A stretch of 64,000 nucleotides of DNA from NCBI RefSeq assembly GCF_000875975.1, contig NZ_BAWW01000066.1:372001-436000 (forward strand), in the 5' to 3' direction. Position 1 is the stretch's first letter; every line of letters starts with the position of its first letter. Source of the stretch: Parachlamydia acanthamoebae. GTDB lineage: Bacteria > Chlamydiota > Chlamydiia > Chlamydiales > Parachlamydiaceae. Made by a program: the position numbers and the translations under genes. A model generated the notes under the pieces. That model did not search any database. It was given only the letters and a program-made list of their open reading frames with translations, and was not told where the DNA came from. Below, one piece after another: positions 53,669 to 63,845 of this stretch.

Positions 53669-56620
53669 TTAAGAAAAAATAAAGGCACGTTGAATGGATG
53701 GATCCTTTTCGGAAATGAATGCACAGCAGTCTCTTAGATCATCAATTGTTTCATTCGTGACACTAATGATGGCACGTTGGTAATGGCCGAGTAGCATTCT
53801 GGCATCCCCACTCTTGGCTGATGCATGACTCACCACAAAAATCCAATCGTAGTCCAGTAAAAGAGGTTCCAAATATTGATTAAATCGCAAAGATGTCAAG
53901 AGCTCTGCCTCATAACGGGAGCTCGCACCTGCCGGTATAGCATCAAAAAATGGACACTTGACAATTGTTGGGGCTTTTTTCCCAGTTTCAAGATAAGGAA
54001 TTAAACCCGCGTCACTAGTTAAGCTTTCTGGCATTTGCGTTAAAGGAAGAATTAAGATCTTAAAGCCTGTCTTTGCAAGCAAACTCGCTAAACTGCGGCA
54101 ATATTCTGCTCCATTTCCTTCAATGAATAGCGTCACTTTCTCTTTATCTAGAAGCTCTTTATCAGGGTGGATAAAAGCTGCTGCTTTTCGCAGTGTACTT
54201 AAGTCTTGCTCATTCAATGGATGATTTCCACGATCCTGAAAAGTCGGAGACAAACGCCCTAACACTTCAAAACCTGAGGCAGTAAGATTCTCCTCGCTTG
54301 CCTGAATTCCGCGGAGAATTGTTTCAACAACAACTTGACCTGCAACAAGGAAAACCCCAAGAAAAGCTCCAAGAAAGGTCATCAACAATAATCTAGGTGG
54401 TCGTGGATGAAGAGGAGGCTCGGCCAAATCCAGAGGTGCCGATTGAATAATTTCCAAATTGCTCGCCGTATTTTTGGTTTCCACTAAACGTGTTAACTCT
54501 TCAACCATAGCTTGGTTAGATGCCATTTGTAAATTTACAAGCTTTTCCGCAATCCAACGAGAAGGTAACTGTTTCAACTGACCTTGTAAATCCTTCAATT
54601 GCTGCTGCACAGCATCATTTTCTTCGTGCAAATTATCCAAACGACTTTGAATAAAATCTCCTAGATTTGTTTCCAGAACGGAGATTTTTTGTTGGCTTAA
54701 CTCCAAAATCACATTTTGTAAGGCCAAAATCTTGCTTGTGAGAAGCTCGATTTGCAAACGGGTGAGCTGTTGCGTTTGGTTTAAGTGGGCTTTTAAAAAT
54801 TGCTTCTGAAGATCGAGTTCTTCTCTTAATCGCGTTTGCTCTTTCGCGCTTCGGTTGGCTTGGTCTTGTAAAGACAATGCCAGTGTGCTGGCCCGATCAA
54901 TCATTTGACGGCTAACTGAATCTGTTAACACTGAACTTAAGGAACTGATTTCAAATGTTTCATCTTCCAACTGAGCAATGATAAAATCACGTTGCTTCAA
55001 AAGAGTTTCCGCCTGACTCATTTCCGTGCTTATCTGCACATACAATGAATTGGCTGTGGACAGACTAATTCCTTGAAACTGCTTTTGAGGTAATTGTTGC
55101 CGAGAGATTCTTTCATGCAATGTATTTTCCAAGACTTCAAAGTAGTGTGTTAACTGATTCAGATAAGCCATGTAGTTATCTTTACAACTATTGTATTCTT
55201 TCTCTCGAGAAGCACTTTCTTCTAAAGAACAGCTCTCAAAACGTTGAAAAGCTTCCTGAAGTTTACTATTCCATAGGCTCACAAAGTAATCTGGACTGTC
55301 TAATTGCTGAATTTTAATCTCTTGAATGTTATTCTCTTCTAAACGTGCCAAAATCCATTTAGCTTCATCCACACGTTTTTGGGCTAATTCATGTTCTTGA
55401 ATTTGCTTTAAAAAGAGACCCCGCTGCTCTTGATCTTGATACGAAGAATTACGACGTACCACTAAGTTAAGCCCATCACATTCTTGTTTGAGATTGCGGA
55501 TTTCAGATAGTATGGCATTAATCACTTGAGGATCGCTAGAACCATAGCGGTCGAGAAAAACAATATTTCCATTCTGCGCTCTTTCCAATCGCTCAATCTC
55601 TAAATTGATATCAAGTAATTTTTGTTTGTGCTTTTGGAGTGCTTCCGCGAGAAAGCGCATTCCTTCTTCTGTATTCGTAAAGCCTGTATTCACCACATCT
55701 GAGGATACCCGATCGGCAAAAACTTGCATCATGTCATGCAAGCCAGACTGCATTGTCCCTCGTCTTTTTTCCAAATAATTGATTTGCTCCTGCGAAACAC
55801 GTTGATGTTCTTTTTTTAACAAATCTTGGTAAAAAGCCATCACTGTATTTAAATGCTTGCACCCCTCTTGTCGGTTTGGACAGAGATATTTGAGCTTCAA
55901 AATACTGCGGTTTTGTGTGTCTGGTTCGATATTTAATCTTGAAAACAGGTCTTTAACAACATTTCGGATCGCTCGAATTGTCAATGTATACTCTTGACCC
56001 ATCAGAGGCTCAACAGCGCCCCCATCTAAGATAACTTGAAATGCTTCATTTGCAAATGGCTCACCTAAAGTACCTTCTCCCAGTAATCCAAATCGGCTTT
56101 CAGTGATCTCGTACGTATGATTTGTTAAAAATTTGAGTGTCAGGACAAGAGGAATTTCCCCTTCATATTGCAGTTTTGTCACAACAAGGTTTTCTTGTGT
56201 GTCTTTCACTGCAGGAGCTAGGCGATTGCGTAGATAGGCATATTCTGTTCGAAGGTTGTTCTTCATCCGTTTGAACAAAGGAAAGGTCCACCCTTCTTGA
56301 CGCAAATCCGCTTGAATACCGTGCTCTCTAATCACATCTTGAAGCAATCGATTAGATTTCATCACCACAAGAGCTTCACTTTTGCCCGCCTCTCCTCCAC
56401 TTAAAAGAGAAGAAAATACATTGCTGCCTAAGCCGGAATCTTTGGCTCCTTTCTCTTTGAATGATGCTTCTACAGCAAATTCAATCGGCCGTGTAATCGC
56501 ATAACAAAAGGCTAAACATGCAAATACAAGAGCTCCATATAGGAGCTTTTTTTTGGCTTTTTTAATTGCCGCCCAGAAATCTGAAAAGGTTACTAAAAAA
56601 ATCTCTTCATTCCGATCCAT
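53669..56620 (-). CDS. Wzc/GumC-like polysaccharide co-polymerase with degenerate C-terminal ATPase
   Basis: From the chosen start, 983 residues. FSDFWAAIKKAKKKLLYGALVFACLAFCYAITRP is the Wzz N-terminal segment with TM1; a long periplasmic coiled-coil region follows (Gln/Leu-rich); PPRLLLMTFLGAFLGVFLVAGQVVVETI is TM2; then a cytoplasmic domain. In place of a BY-kinase Walker A there is FIEGNGAEYCRSLASLLAKTGF, lacking the GxGKS/T lysine, and no Tyr cluster at the end. So chain-length control is likely but kinase activity is not. Start at 56620, 12 bp after the Wza gene stop, fits homology; longer frames run into that gene. Confidence 0.85.
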   Translation of the reverse strand: MDRNEEIFLVTFSDFWAAIKKAKKKLLYGALVFACLAFCYAITRPIEFAVEASFKEKGAKDSGLGSNVFSSLLSGGEAGKSEALVVMKSNRLLQDVIREHGIQADLRQEGWTFPLFKRMKNNLRTEYAYLRNRLAPAVKDTQENLVVTKLQYEGEIPLVLTLKFLTNHTYEITESRFGLLGEGTLGEPFANEAFQVILDGGAVEPLMGQEYTLTIRAIRNVVKDLFSRLNIEPDTQNRSILKLKYLCPNRQEGCKHLNTVMAFYQDLLKKEHQRVSQEQINYLEKRRGTMQSGLHDMMQVFADRVSSDVVNTGFTNTEEGMRFLAEALQKHKQKLLDINLEIERLERAQNGNIVFLDRYGSSDPQVINAILSEIRNLKQECDGLNLVVRRNSSYQDQEQRGLFLKQIQEHELAQKRVDEAKWILARLEENNIQEIKIQQLDSPDYFVSLWNSKLQEAFQRFESCSLEESASREKEYNSCKDNYMAYLNQLTHYFEVLENTLHERISRQQLPQKQFQGISLSTANSLYVQISTEMSQAETLLKQRDFIIAQLEDETFEISSLSSVLTDSVSRQMIDRASTLALSLQDQANRSAKEQTRLREELDLQKQFLKAHLNQTQQLTRLQIELLTSKILALQNVILELSQQKISVLETNLGDFIQSRLDNLHEENDAVQQQLKDLQGQLKQLPSRWIAEKLVNLQMASNQAMVEELTRLVETKNTASNLEIIQSAPLDLAEPPLHPRPPRLLLMTFLGAFLGVFLVAGQVVVETILRGIQASEENLTASGFEVLGRLSPTFQDRGNHPLNEQDLSTLRKAAAFIHPDKELLDKEKVTLFIEGNGAEYCRSLASLLAKTGFKILILPLTQMPESLTSDAGLIPYLETGKKAPTIVKCPFFDAIPAGASSRYEAELLTSLRFNQYLEPLLLDYDWIFVVSHASAKSGDARMLLGHYQRAIISVTNETIDDLRDCCAFISEKDPSIQRAFIFS

Positions 56621-56631
56621 ATGCACAAACC

Positions 56632-57678
56632 TTAATCTGTTGTTAGGCGATAAACGCCATAAGCTGCTTGCACTCCCTGAAAACTTGGGAGTAATTGGTT
56701 GATAAAGCGGTTCCAAGCAGTAATTGGTTTTTCTGAAACATACACGGTGTCTCCTGGCATGAGGAGTAAACTGTTGTTGGGAAGGTGAATAATGTGCTCC
56801 CAAGATAGCACGTAAATTTTGGGACAAGGGATGTTGCCTCTAATGACCTGAATGCGTCGTCGATCACCCGTATAGGGAATCCCTCTAGCAGCCACTAAAG
56901 CTTCACGTAAAGACATAAAGCCATAAGGAAGGCTCACAGCTGTCGGTAAGCCAACTTCTCCCATCAACATCACGGTAGCGTCAGAAGGACTTGCAATGAA
57001 AATTTTATCACCTCCTCTCATGACGATATTCTGGCTCATATCTCCCGTATTCATTAATTTATACATATCCACAGCCATGGGCATTCCGTTGCGCAAAACA
57101 TAGCTCATGTATAAGTTGGCTTGTGGAGGAGGACTGGCTTTAGAGAGAACTTCAAATAACCGGATTTTTCCATCGACTGGTACTGCCGGGACTTTGACGA
57201 GCCCTGCCAATTCCACCTTTCTGAGTAAACGATCTTTATAACCGATGAAAACTTCTGCATCTTGGATATGTTCGCTCAAGCGTGCCTGAACTTCCATGCG
57301 AGCTTCTTCTAATGTAAGCCCTTCCACATAGACGGATTCTATATCCGGAAGCTCAAGTCGACCTTGATAAACTCTGAATCCACCCACTTTGTCATTAATG
57401 AACTGAAAAGATTCCATCAAATCTTTTCGCTTCGGATGATAAACAACGACATTTAACACGTCATCTTCCGCAATGGCATCTTGATACTCTTCCATTGCTT
57501 CAGGGGGAATACAGCCGGTCTCTATTCCTTCCATTTCTAAAATGCCAAATTTCCCTTCACGAATTTTATACGAATCCGTGACAAATTCATCTGCACCCAC
57601 AATGGCATAATCGCAATATGGGCGTGAACAGCCAGTTGCAATGCAGATTAATAACGCAAAAAACATGAGAGGTTTCAT
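56632..57678 (-). CDS. Wza-like polysaccharide export lipoprotein
   Basis: Product of 348 residues. Lipobox IATGC at Cys17-18 (FALLICIATGCSRP), so a lipoprotein. AEDDVLNVVVYHPKRKDL, GGFRVYQGRLELPDIESVYVEGLTLEEARMEV (Poly_export) and SLBB-like VELAGLVKVPAVPVDGKIRL and LLLMPGDTVYVSE. Paralogue of 43413-44453. AAGGA upstream of ATG. Operon with the Wzc-like gene, giving a plausible outer-membrane export pore and co-polymerase pair. Confidence 0.88.
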   Translation of the reverse strand: MKPLMFFALLICIATGCSRPYCDYAIVGADEFVTDSYKIREGKFGILEMEGIETGCIPPEAMEEYQDAIAEDDVLNVVVYHPKRKDLMESFQFINDKVGGFRVYQGRLELPDIESVYVEGLTLEEARMEVQARLSEHIQDAEVFIGYKDRLLRKVELAGLVKVPAVPVDGKIRLFEVLSKASPPPQANLYMSYVLRNGMPMAVDMYKLMNTGDMSQNIVMRGGDKIFIASPSDATVMLMGEVGLPTAVSLPYGFMSLREALVAARGIPYTGDRRRIQVIRGNIPCPKIYVLSWEHIIHLPNNSLLLMPGDTVYVSEKPITAWNRFINQLLPSFQGVQAAYGVYRLTTD

Positions 57679-57859
57679 CTAGAGTTCCTTTTCAAAAACG
57701 ACTCAGCCAATTGCTCTTCGCGAAAGAATGGATATAATGAAAAGTTGAAGAATGGAGCTTGGCTAAAGCGCAATCCATCATATTTAACCTATTCTCTCTT
57801 AAATCTAAAGGTTTTTTGTGGATAAAGATGATTCAAAAAGAAGCTTGAAATGAGTGAAA

Positions 57860-59245
57860 TTATTTGATTTTTCTGTTCTTAATTTTTTGAAAACGTTCGG
57901 AATCAAAACTTTCTAGAAAAATTTCGTGCGAAGAGACATGGACCTGCCCAATTTTTTTACGACCAAAACGAGACACATGTTTACATTGGGTCAAAAGAAT
58001 TTCGGCCTTTCCCTGATTTTTAGCTTTGCTATAGGCTAATGCGAGTTGAAAGGCATCTTTTAAAGATTCCCTATCTGGTCGTTGTCCCTTTGCAACGCGG
58101 ATCACCACATGCGCACCCGGGAAATCACGGACATGCAACCACCAATCAGATCCTTTTGCATAAGAAAAGGTTAAGCGTTCATTTTGCTTAGCCCCTTTTC
58201 CCACCCAAATTTTTAAGCCGACTTCAGACTGATATTCAAAAAAAGGAAGGGCAATTGTTTCCTTTTGTTTTTCGGCTGGGCGGTGAAGGAGCCATTTATT
58301 ACGGATATTTTGTAAATCAACTTCCATCACAGCTTTTTCTGCAAGGACTAAAGCGCTTTCCCATTGCTCCAAATCAATAGAAGCTTGAATAAGTTGAGCC
58401 TGACAACGCTCAATCCCACCCTTCCTTTTTTTTGCCTGTCGAAACAGCTGAGCAATGCGTTCGGCAGGTTCTTCATGGATATCAAAAGTTAGGACGCGCA
58501 ATTGCCCTGCATGAAACCAGTCCTCCACTTCTAATGAAGCCATGCCCTTTTTTATACGAAATAAGTTCGCTTGAATCAACTCACCTTCTTCTTGGAAATC
58601 TTTCCATTTTTCAAGCTGTTGCAATTCTTGGGTGTGTTTGAGCCTATATTTCTCACATTTTTTTATTTTGTCTCTAATCTCCCGATGCAGAGATTGCTTT
58701 TCTTTTTGAAAAACCGCAGCCTTCTCAAGTACAAGATAGCGGCTTTCAATTTCTTGACTGGATAAAATGGGAGCATTTGGAGCGGATGAATCCGGTGGAC
58801 GAAGCGAAGGTACAATATAAACACCTGCTGAAACAGAATTCAAGCTTGCCAAGATATGATTTTGAGAATCAAGCAAGAACAGGTTAGGACGTTTAGAAAA
58901 AAACTCGCCTACCAAACGATAAAGCTGTTTTTCTTTTTGAAAGGTCACTTGCAAGATACGATCATCATTGAGTTGTTCGATCTTCATGACATAGCTGTCT
59001 TGCAAGAAAAAATAAAGTTTGCGCGACAGCTCACCATGAGTTACACGCTGTTTTTGCGACGTCAAGTGAAAGCGTAAGAAAGGCTCTTGGAAACCCAACA
59101 AAAGGGTCAAGATAGACCCTTTTGTTGTTTTAAAAACGAGGAATAGCTGTCGGGCTTCTTTTTGAATGCAATCTAAAATTTGAGCTCCCTGAAGACATTG
59201 CAACTCGACAATTAGATGCGCAATCTCTGTTCGATTAAGGGACAT
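57860..59245 (-). CDS. NFACT family protein (RqcH/Rqc2-like, formerly FbpA-type)
   Basis: From the chosen start, 461 residues. N-terminal NFACT-N with [19 protein letters not shown] and Asp95-Arg96 in NDDRILQV, the pair needed for tRNA binding in RqcH; a coiled-coil middle (about 180-300); and NFACT-R near the end with [16 protein letters not shown] and [21 protein letters not shown]. It rescues stalled 50S subunits by adding C-terminal tails. No separate NFACT-C, so slightly shorter than Firmicutes homologues. Start at 59245 overlaps the last 11 bases of metK. Confidence 0.85.
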   Translation of the reverse strand: MSLNRTEIAHLIVELQCLQGAQILDCIQKEARQLFLVFKTTKGSILTLLLGFQEPFLRFHLTSQKQRVTHGELSRKLYFFLQDSYVMKIEQLNDDRILQVTFQKEKQLYRLVGEFFSKRPNLFLLDSQNHILASLNSVSAGVYIVPSLRPPDSSAPNAPILSSQEIESRYLVLEKAAVFQKEKQSLHREIRDKIKKCEKYRLKHTQELQQLEKWKDFQEEGELIQANLFRIKKGMASLEVEDWFHAGQLRVLTFDIHEEPAERIAQLFRQAKKRKGGIERCQAQLIQASIDLEQWESALVLAEKAVMEVDLQNIRNKWLLHRPAEKQKETIALPFFEYQSEVGLKIWVGKGAKQNERLTFSYAKGSDWWLHVRDFPGAHVVIRVAKGQRPDRESLKDAFQLALAYSKAKNQGKAEILLTQCKHVSRFGRKKIGQVHVSSHEIFLESFDSERFQKIKNRKIK

Positions 59246-60401
59246 GTTTTTCGATTGCCTTTTGCAAAGCATGCACCTGGTCCGTTTTCTCCCATGTGAA
59301 TTCAGGCTCTTCTCGACCAAAATGCCCGCCAAAAGCCGTCTTTTTATAAATGGGCCGTCGCAGATCGAGCATTTCGATCAATCCATGAGGAGTCAATGGG
59401 AAAACCGCATGAATCGCTTTTTCAAGCTGTTCACTGCTATATTTAGAGGTTCCAAAAGTTTGCACATGCAAAGCTGTGGGTTGCGACACCCCGATGGCAT
59501 AGGATAATTGGACTTCGCAACGTTTGGCTAGTTTTGCTTTAACGATATTTTTCGCAATATACCGAGCCATATAGCAAGCAGAGCGATCTACTTTTGTGGG
59601 ATCTTTTCCTGAGAAAGCGCCTCCACCGTGACGAGCAATACCTCCGTATGTGTCGACAATAATTTTTCGCCCTGTCAAACCTGTATCAGCTACAGGCCCG
59701 CCTAAAACAAATCGGCCCGTCGGATTGATAAAGAAAAGGGTTTTGTTATCAATAAATTTCGGCGGAACAATACGATACGCCATACGCGTCATATCTTCAT
59801 AAATGGTTTGATTATCGACATCTGCCGAATGTTGCGTTGAAATCACCACATTATGTACGCGTACAGGTTGGTCATGTTCATCATATTCAACAGTCACCTG
59901 TGTCTTTCCATCCGGCCGCAGATAAGGCAATTCTTTGGAAACTCTGAGTCTGCGCAATTCCCTTACAAAAGCATGTGCAAGAGCAATGGGCAATGGCATC
60001 AGCTCTTCCGTTTCATCCGAAGCATAGCCAAACATTAAACCTTGATCTCCTGCACCCATTTCATCGGGCGTCTCTTCATGAATTCCTCGGGCAATGTCAG
60101 GAGATTGCGTGTGGAGAGAAGTTAAAATTCCACAAGAACGAAAATCAAATCCTAGGAAACTTTCATGATAGCCAATCTCTTGGATGGTTTGCCGCACAAC
60201 ATCCTGATAGTTAACATTGGCGGTTGTGGTAATTTCACCGGCTAACATCACCAAACCGGATGTCACAAGGGTTTCACAAGCGACCCTAGAAAGAGGGTCT
60301 TGCTCTAGACAGGCATCTAAAATAGCATCTGAAATTTGATCGGCGATTTTGTCAGGATGCCCGACAGCGACAGACTCGGAAGTGAATAAATAATTTCCCA
60401 T
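59235..60401 (-). CDS. metK: S-adenosylmethionine synthase
   Basis: Makes SAM from ATP and methionine; 388 residues. [69 protein letters not shown] and [20 protein letters not shown], all metK signatures. AGGAT upstream of ATG. Its end overlaps the NFACT gene start, forming a two-gene unit. The 90-bp leader shows no SAM riboswitch. Confidence 0.97.
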   Translation of the reverse strand: MGNYLFTSESVAVGHPDKIADQISDAILDACLEQDPLSRVACETLVTSGLVMLAGEITTTANVNYQDVVRQTIQEIGYHESFLGFDFRSCGILTSLHTQSPDIARGIHEETPDEMGAGDQGLMFGYASDETEELMPLPIALAHAFVRELRRLRVSKELPYLRPDGKTQVTVEYDEHDQPVRVHNVVISTQHSADVDNQTIYEDMTRMAYRIVPPKFIDNKTLFFINPTGRFVLGGPVADTGLTGRKIIVDTYGGIARHGGGAFSGKDPTKVDRSACYMARYIAKNIVKAKLAKRCEVQLSYAIGVSQPTALHVQTFGTSKYSSEQLEKAIHAVFPLTPHGLIEMLDLRRPIYKKTAFGGHFGREEPEFTWEKTDQVHALQKAIEKHVP

Positions 60402-60491
60402 TAAGATCCTATATGCAATGCTGGTGGCAACGAAGTTTGCTGAAAGAGAACTATAGAAAAAGAGCAGTTATTATTTCAATTGGAGAAATGC

Positions 60492-60932
60492 ATGTTTAAG
60501 AAATTAGGACTATTAATTTTTCTTTGTTATACCCCCCTTTTAATGAGTTCAGAACCCGCCACATTTCACCAAATAGCCCAATTAAGTGATCAAACAGCGA
60601 TCAAAATCCGCGGTTTTCTCTATGAAAACCCGCAAGGGGGATGGATTCTTGCTGCAGAACCCAATCTCAAGTCTTGTTGCATTGGAAATAAAATGGATAA
60701 GCAAATTTTCATCGAAAACTTTCTCGCCCTGCCTAACACAGAACAAATCGTGGAGTTAGATGGAATTTTATCTGTAGTCACATTGACCAATGGGCAACGC
60801 CAATATTTTTTAAATCAGGCAAAACAGATGAATGTTGAAAACCAATCTCAGCTAGGAATGGGTCTTTTGATGCTTTTGGGAATCGGAGGATTCAGCTGGC
60901 TGCTCCTCAGATTCTGTGCCAAATCTCTATAA
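60492..60932 (+). CDS. Hypothetical exported protein with C-terminal membrane anchor
   Basis: From the ATG at 60492, 146 residues. Signal peptide about 1-20 (LGLLIFLCYTPLLMSS), a small soluble domain with a strand pattern like an OB/beta fold (IKIRGFLYENPQGGWILAAEPNLKSCC), then a TM helix (LGMGLLMLLGIGGFSWLLLRF, about 120-141). GGAG is seven bases upstream. No family recognised; divergent from metK. Confidence 0.68.
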   Translation: MFKKLGLLIFLCYTPLLMSSEPATFHQIAQLSDQTAIKIRGFLYENPQGGWILAAEPNLKSCCIGNKMDKQIFIENFLALPNTEQIVELDGILSVVTLTNGQRQYFLNQAKQMNVENQSQLGMGLLMLLGIGGFSWLLLRFCAKSL

Positions 60933-61130
60933 TGGGCAGCATCCTGAAGGGTCCTGTGTTCCCATGATTGGAATGATAATAAGATGGTTGGTAAACCACA
61001 TACACATCCATTCGCAGTCAAAAAAATAGACCTCGTTTGCATCTTTTCTAAAAAATTTTAATCCGTTTTTTATCAATGTGAAATTTAGAAAGAAAAAGGC
61101 AATCTATCACGTAATTGAAAATAGCAGGTC

Positions 61131-61168
61131 AAAAAAAACCAGCTATAAGACAAGCTTATAGCCGGTTT
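61131..61168 (-). terminator. Rho-independent terminator of the nucleotide transporter gene
   Basis: On the minus strand, AACCGGCTATAAG, a short loop, then TTATAGCTGGTT followed by TTTTTT. The stem has one G-T/mismatch position. Placed 30 bp after the transporter stop codon. Confidence 0.85.
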
Positions 61169-61197
61169 AATTTACGATCCCTTTCGGAAGCGATAGC

Positions 61198-62751
61198 TTA
61201 TGCAGCCGTTGTTTCTGTTGCGGCTTTAACTGCTGCCACAGGAACTGCAGGCTTCGCAATAGTTTCCCCTGTCAAAGCAACGAATTGCTTATTCAGAGAG
61301 CGTACTGCGATCATCCATACAACGATTACTGCAATTGTTGCAACTGCAACATATGGAGTAATTGCGCTGATTGTTCCGAAGAACACAAGAAGACCTTGCT
61401 GAATGAATGAACCACCGGATTTTCCAAGACGAGCTCCTACCACGTCAATAGCCGCTTTCCCTTTAACTTTTGACTCTTGGTCAAGAGGGATATAAGCCAT
61501 TTCTTTGGTCGGATCGAACAAGGAATACTTTGTCGATTTACTCATGATGTTTTGGATCATTCCAATCACAACAGCAAGCATCAATGGAGTTGTTCCCAAC
61601 ATTGCGATGTATCCCTGTAGAGAATCACGGAAAATCACGAAGGAGAAGAATCCTAAGCCTGTGAGAAGCAATACAGTTGGAGTTGTCATCGCTGCAAATC
61701 CCCATCCCTTCTTACGTACGATGTATCCACCAACGAACATCATAATGATCGTGATAGCACCCGTGAATGTAGAGAAGGCTCCCATGAATGTGTTATATTC
61801 ATTTGGATTAGGATATTGCAATTTAAGCTGGTTCTTCCAGGTTACTTCTACAAGGTTAATTGAAATCCCGTAGCAGATCACTAAGATTGCGATGCATAGA
61901 ATGTACTTGGACTTACCTAAGAATGCGAAGCTTTCCATGATAGACATTTTAGCTTTTGCTTTTTTAGGTTGTTTTACATCACTTGGATCATAGTAACGAG
62001 GATCTGTCATCACGTTACGCTGCATCCACCAGTAAACAGCCACCACACAAACACCTGCAAGAACAACGGATCCCATTAAGTAGTTAAGGGAAACTTGCCA
62101 TGCATCTACACCAGCTGGAAGATGTTTACGAATATCAGAGAAGTACATAATCGCAGGACCGGAAACGAGCAATGCCACGTTTGCTCCTAATCCTAGCAAA
62201 GTGTAAAAACGTTTTGCTTCTGTGATTTTCATGATGTCATTTGCAAAGCCCCAGAACATCAAGGAAAGAACAGCGCTTCCCCACAATTCAGAAAGAATGT
62301 AGAAAAGAGAGTATGTCCAGTTACGGTAGCAAGCAACTAAGCCACCCAAGCCTTCTGGTAAGAAAGATTGAATGTATTCTGCTGAAGTTGTCGGATGCAA
62401 AAAGTCTTTATTTGGATAAAGCACTGTAGCAAACAGGGCAAAGAAAACAATAAACGGAGTGATTGTGACATAAAAAAGTTTTTCTTTGCTAAGGATGTTG
62501 CTTAATTTTGCATAAAGCAACATAAAAATAATGGCTGCAGGTACAACGCCCCAAACTTTCAAGAATGGAATCGCTTCTGCACCAGAAGAAGTCACAATTA
62601 ATGTATCCTTAGTATCTCTTAAAATTGTATAGTTAAAAGAAATACAAAAAAACATCAAAAACATCGGCAAGAGTTTTCTCAACTCGTAGTTATGCACAGG
62701 CCAAAAAAAGGAGCGCAACGGTCCAAACTCTGGCTTGGATTCATTTGTCAT
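61198..62751 (-). CDS. ATP/ADP-type nucleotide transporter (NTT/Tlc family)
   Basis: Inner-membrane carrier of 517 residues with about twelve membrane helices. FGPLRSFFWPVHNYELRKLLPMFLMFFCISFNYTILRDTKDTLIVT is the diagnostic N terminus of the NTT family, with GAEAIPFLKVWGVVPAA; ELWGSAVLSLMFWGFAN and RFYTLLGLGANVALL follow. Family members in chlamydiae, rickettsiae and plastids exchange host ATP for ADP or import nucleotides; which of the paralogues this is cannot be told by eye. GAGG upstream of ATG. A perfect 18-bp palindrome lies 48 bp upstream. Confidence 0.95.
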   Translation of the reverse strand: MTNESKPEFGPLRSFFWPVHNYELRKLLPMFLMFFCISFNYTILRDTKDTLIVTSSGAEAIPFLKVWGVVPAAIIFMLLYAKLSNILSKEKLFYVTITPFIVFFALFATVLYPNKDFLHPTTSAEYIQSFLPEGLGGLVACYRNWTYSLFYILSELWGSAVLSLMFWGFANDIMKITEAKRFYTLLGLGANVALLVSGPAIMYFSDIRKHLPAGVDAWQVSLNYLMGSVVLAGVCVVAVYWWMQRNVMTDPRYYDPSDVKQPKKAKAKMSIMESFAFLGKSKYILCIAILVICYGISINLVEVTWKNQLKLQYPNPNEYNTFMGAFSTFTGAITIIMMFVGGYIVRKKGWGFAAMTTPTVLLLTGLGFFSFVIFRDSLQGYIAMLGTTPLMLAVVIGMIQNIMSKSTKYSLFDPTKEMAYIPLDQESKVKGKAAIDVVGARLGKSGGSFIQQGLLVFFGTISAITPYVAVATIAVIVVWMIAVRSLNKQFVALTGETIAKPAVPVAAVKAATETTAA

Positions 62752-62799
62752 AAAATCAACCTCAAACTAGTTCATATTTTTTCAATTCTAATTATCTAC

Positions 62800-62817
62800 A
62801 AAACGAATGTTCGTTTT
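62800..62817. promoter_or_regulatory. Perfect palindrome upstream of the nucleotide transporter (operator candidate)
   Basis: AAAACGAA-TG-TTCGTTTT is an exact inverted repeat of 8+8 bases, 48 bp before the transporter ATG on the minus strand. It has no T run after it and the spacer is too short for a hairpin loop, so a dimeric regulator site is more likely than a terminator. Confidence 0.5.
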
Positions 62818-62910
62818 ATGCGATAAACTTATTCTCTAAATTTAAGAATTTAAACTCTTTCCATTAAAAAGGCAAGAAAAATGTTTGAAAAGTAAAGCTA
62901 TAAAAAGACA

Positions 62911-62936
62911 AAAGCACTCCTAAATAAGAGTGCTTT
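62911..62936 (-). terminator. Terminator of the basic hypothetical gene at 62972
   Basis: Minus strand: AAAGCACTC, 8-base loop, GAGTGCTTT, then TGTCTTTTT. A 9-bp perfect stem placed 35 bp after the stop of the gene at 62972-63499. Confidence 0.82.
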
Positions 62937-62971
62937 CGTGGATCAAATGTAAAAACTATTCAACGCTCTTT

Positions 62972-63499
62972 TTAAACCAAAGCTGTAGAAGTGGGAATTG
63001 CATTCATTTGGTTATGGTGACTTGTAATAACTTCCACATACAAATTCCACAATTCAGGGTCAATTTTTCCATGGCGAATAGAAGCGATTAATTCTCTTTT
63101 AATTGTGCGGAGATCTTTTTTAGGTGTTAGTTTTCTAACCATGTCCTTGTCTCCTGCCAAACGCGCCATATTTAACATCCGCTCGATGTCTTGCTTAGAA
63201 AACTGGAATTGATCACGACGTTTTCTTGAACCTCTAGCAGCTCTTGGTTTTGGAGTCACGAGTGCAGGAGCCTCAGGATCGATAATGTATTTCTGGATTA
63301 AACCTGCTAACTCGATTGGATCTTCGACTTTTAATTTACGCATTGTAAAATGGTGAATGTAACCTCCTGTATCAACAGGCAAATAACGGCAAATGTCATT
63401 TTCTTTATCTCCCGCTATTTTTCTTACCGCAGCATGAATCAACGCTTCGATTTGCTTGGCGTCGACTTTCACTTTTTCTCTCTCTAATGTTTGAGTCAT
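62972..63499 (-). CDS. Conserved hypothetical protein with a basic central linker
   Basis: Product of 175 residues. Two helical halves (KQIEALIHAAVRKIAGDKEND; FSKQDIERMLNMARLAGDKDMV) joined by a basic, flexible segment (TPKPRAARGSRKRRDQ, near 100-116). HFTMRKLKVEDPIELAGLI precedes the linker. No signal peptide; predicted cytoplasmic. The basic linker suggests nucleic-acid or membrane binding but no domain is recognised. AAGGAAGG before ATG is a strong site, and it has its own terminator, so it is probably expressed well. Confidence 0.75.
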   Translation of the reverse strand: MTQTLEREKVKVDAKQIEALIHAAVRKIAGDKENDICRYLPVDTGGYIHHFTMRKLKVEDPIELAGLIQKYIIDPEAPALVTPKPRAARGSRKRRDQFQFSKQDIERMLNMARLAGDKDMVRKLTPKKDLRTIKRELIASIRHGKIDPELWNLYVEVITSHHNQMNAIPTSTALV

Positions 63500-63845
63500 T
63501 TCTACCTTCCTTATTGTTATATCGATTCAATTTAATGTCTAAAATCAAGCGCTTTGGCTTTTCAATTTTTCAGCTGAAAAACTGAGTAATTATAAAAATA
63601 AAAAGAAATTTTTTACGATTCGAATTCGCTTTTAGAGAAAATGAATGCCTAATTAATCAATTGTTCGGTTGTTACAATTTTTGCATTCATCTCTTTTTCA
63701 CAAACTCTTATAAATCTCATGATCTGAGTATCCAAAACTTCCGCATCTTATTTGCTGTTTTCTCTCAGTGAAATAAGGCTTAAATCACAAACAGAGGGCT
63801 TTTCCTCTATACTCAAATTAGTAAATTAGGAACTTAAAGAGTTAT
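63500..63845. other. AT-rich intergenic region
   Basis: About 345 bases without an ORF worth calling. A short stem AGAGG-CCTCT and a TATACT hexamer lie near 63795-63815, which could be a -10 for the small frame at 63846. Otherwise only AT-rich DNA. Confidence 0.35.

Noticed and set aside
60402-60491. SAM riboswitch upstream of metK
   Set aside because: The leader is only about 90 bp shared with a divergent gene and shows no SAM-I/II core or terminator.
61115-61402. 95-codon plus-strand frame within the transporter 3' end
   Set aside because: Antisense to the nucleotide transporter and across its terminator; its Ala/Thr-rich text is the shadow of the transporter's C terminus.
61505-61873. 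122-codon plus-strand frame
   Set aside because: Entirely antisense to the nucleotide transporter; no independent evidence.
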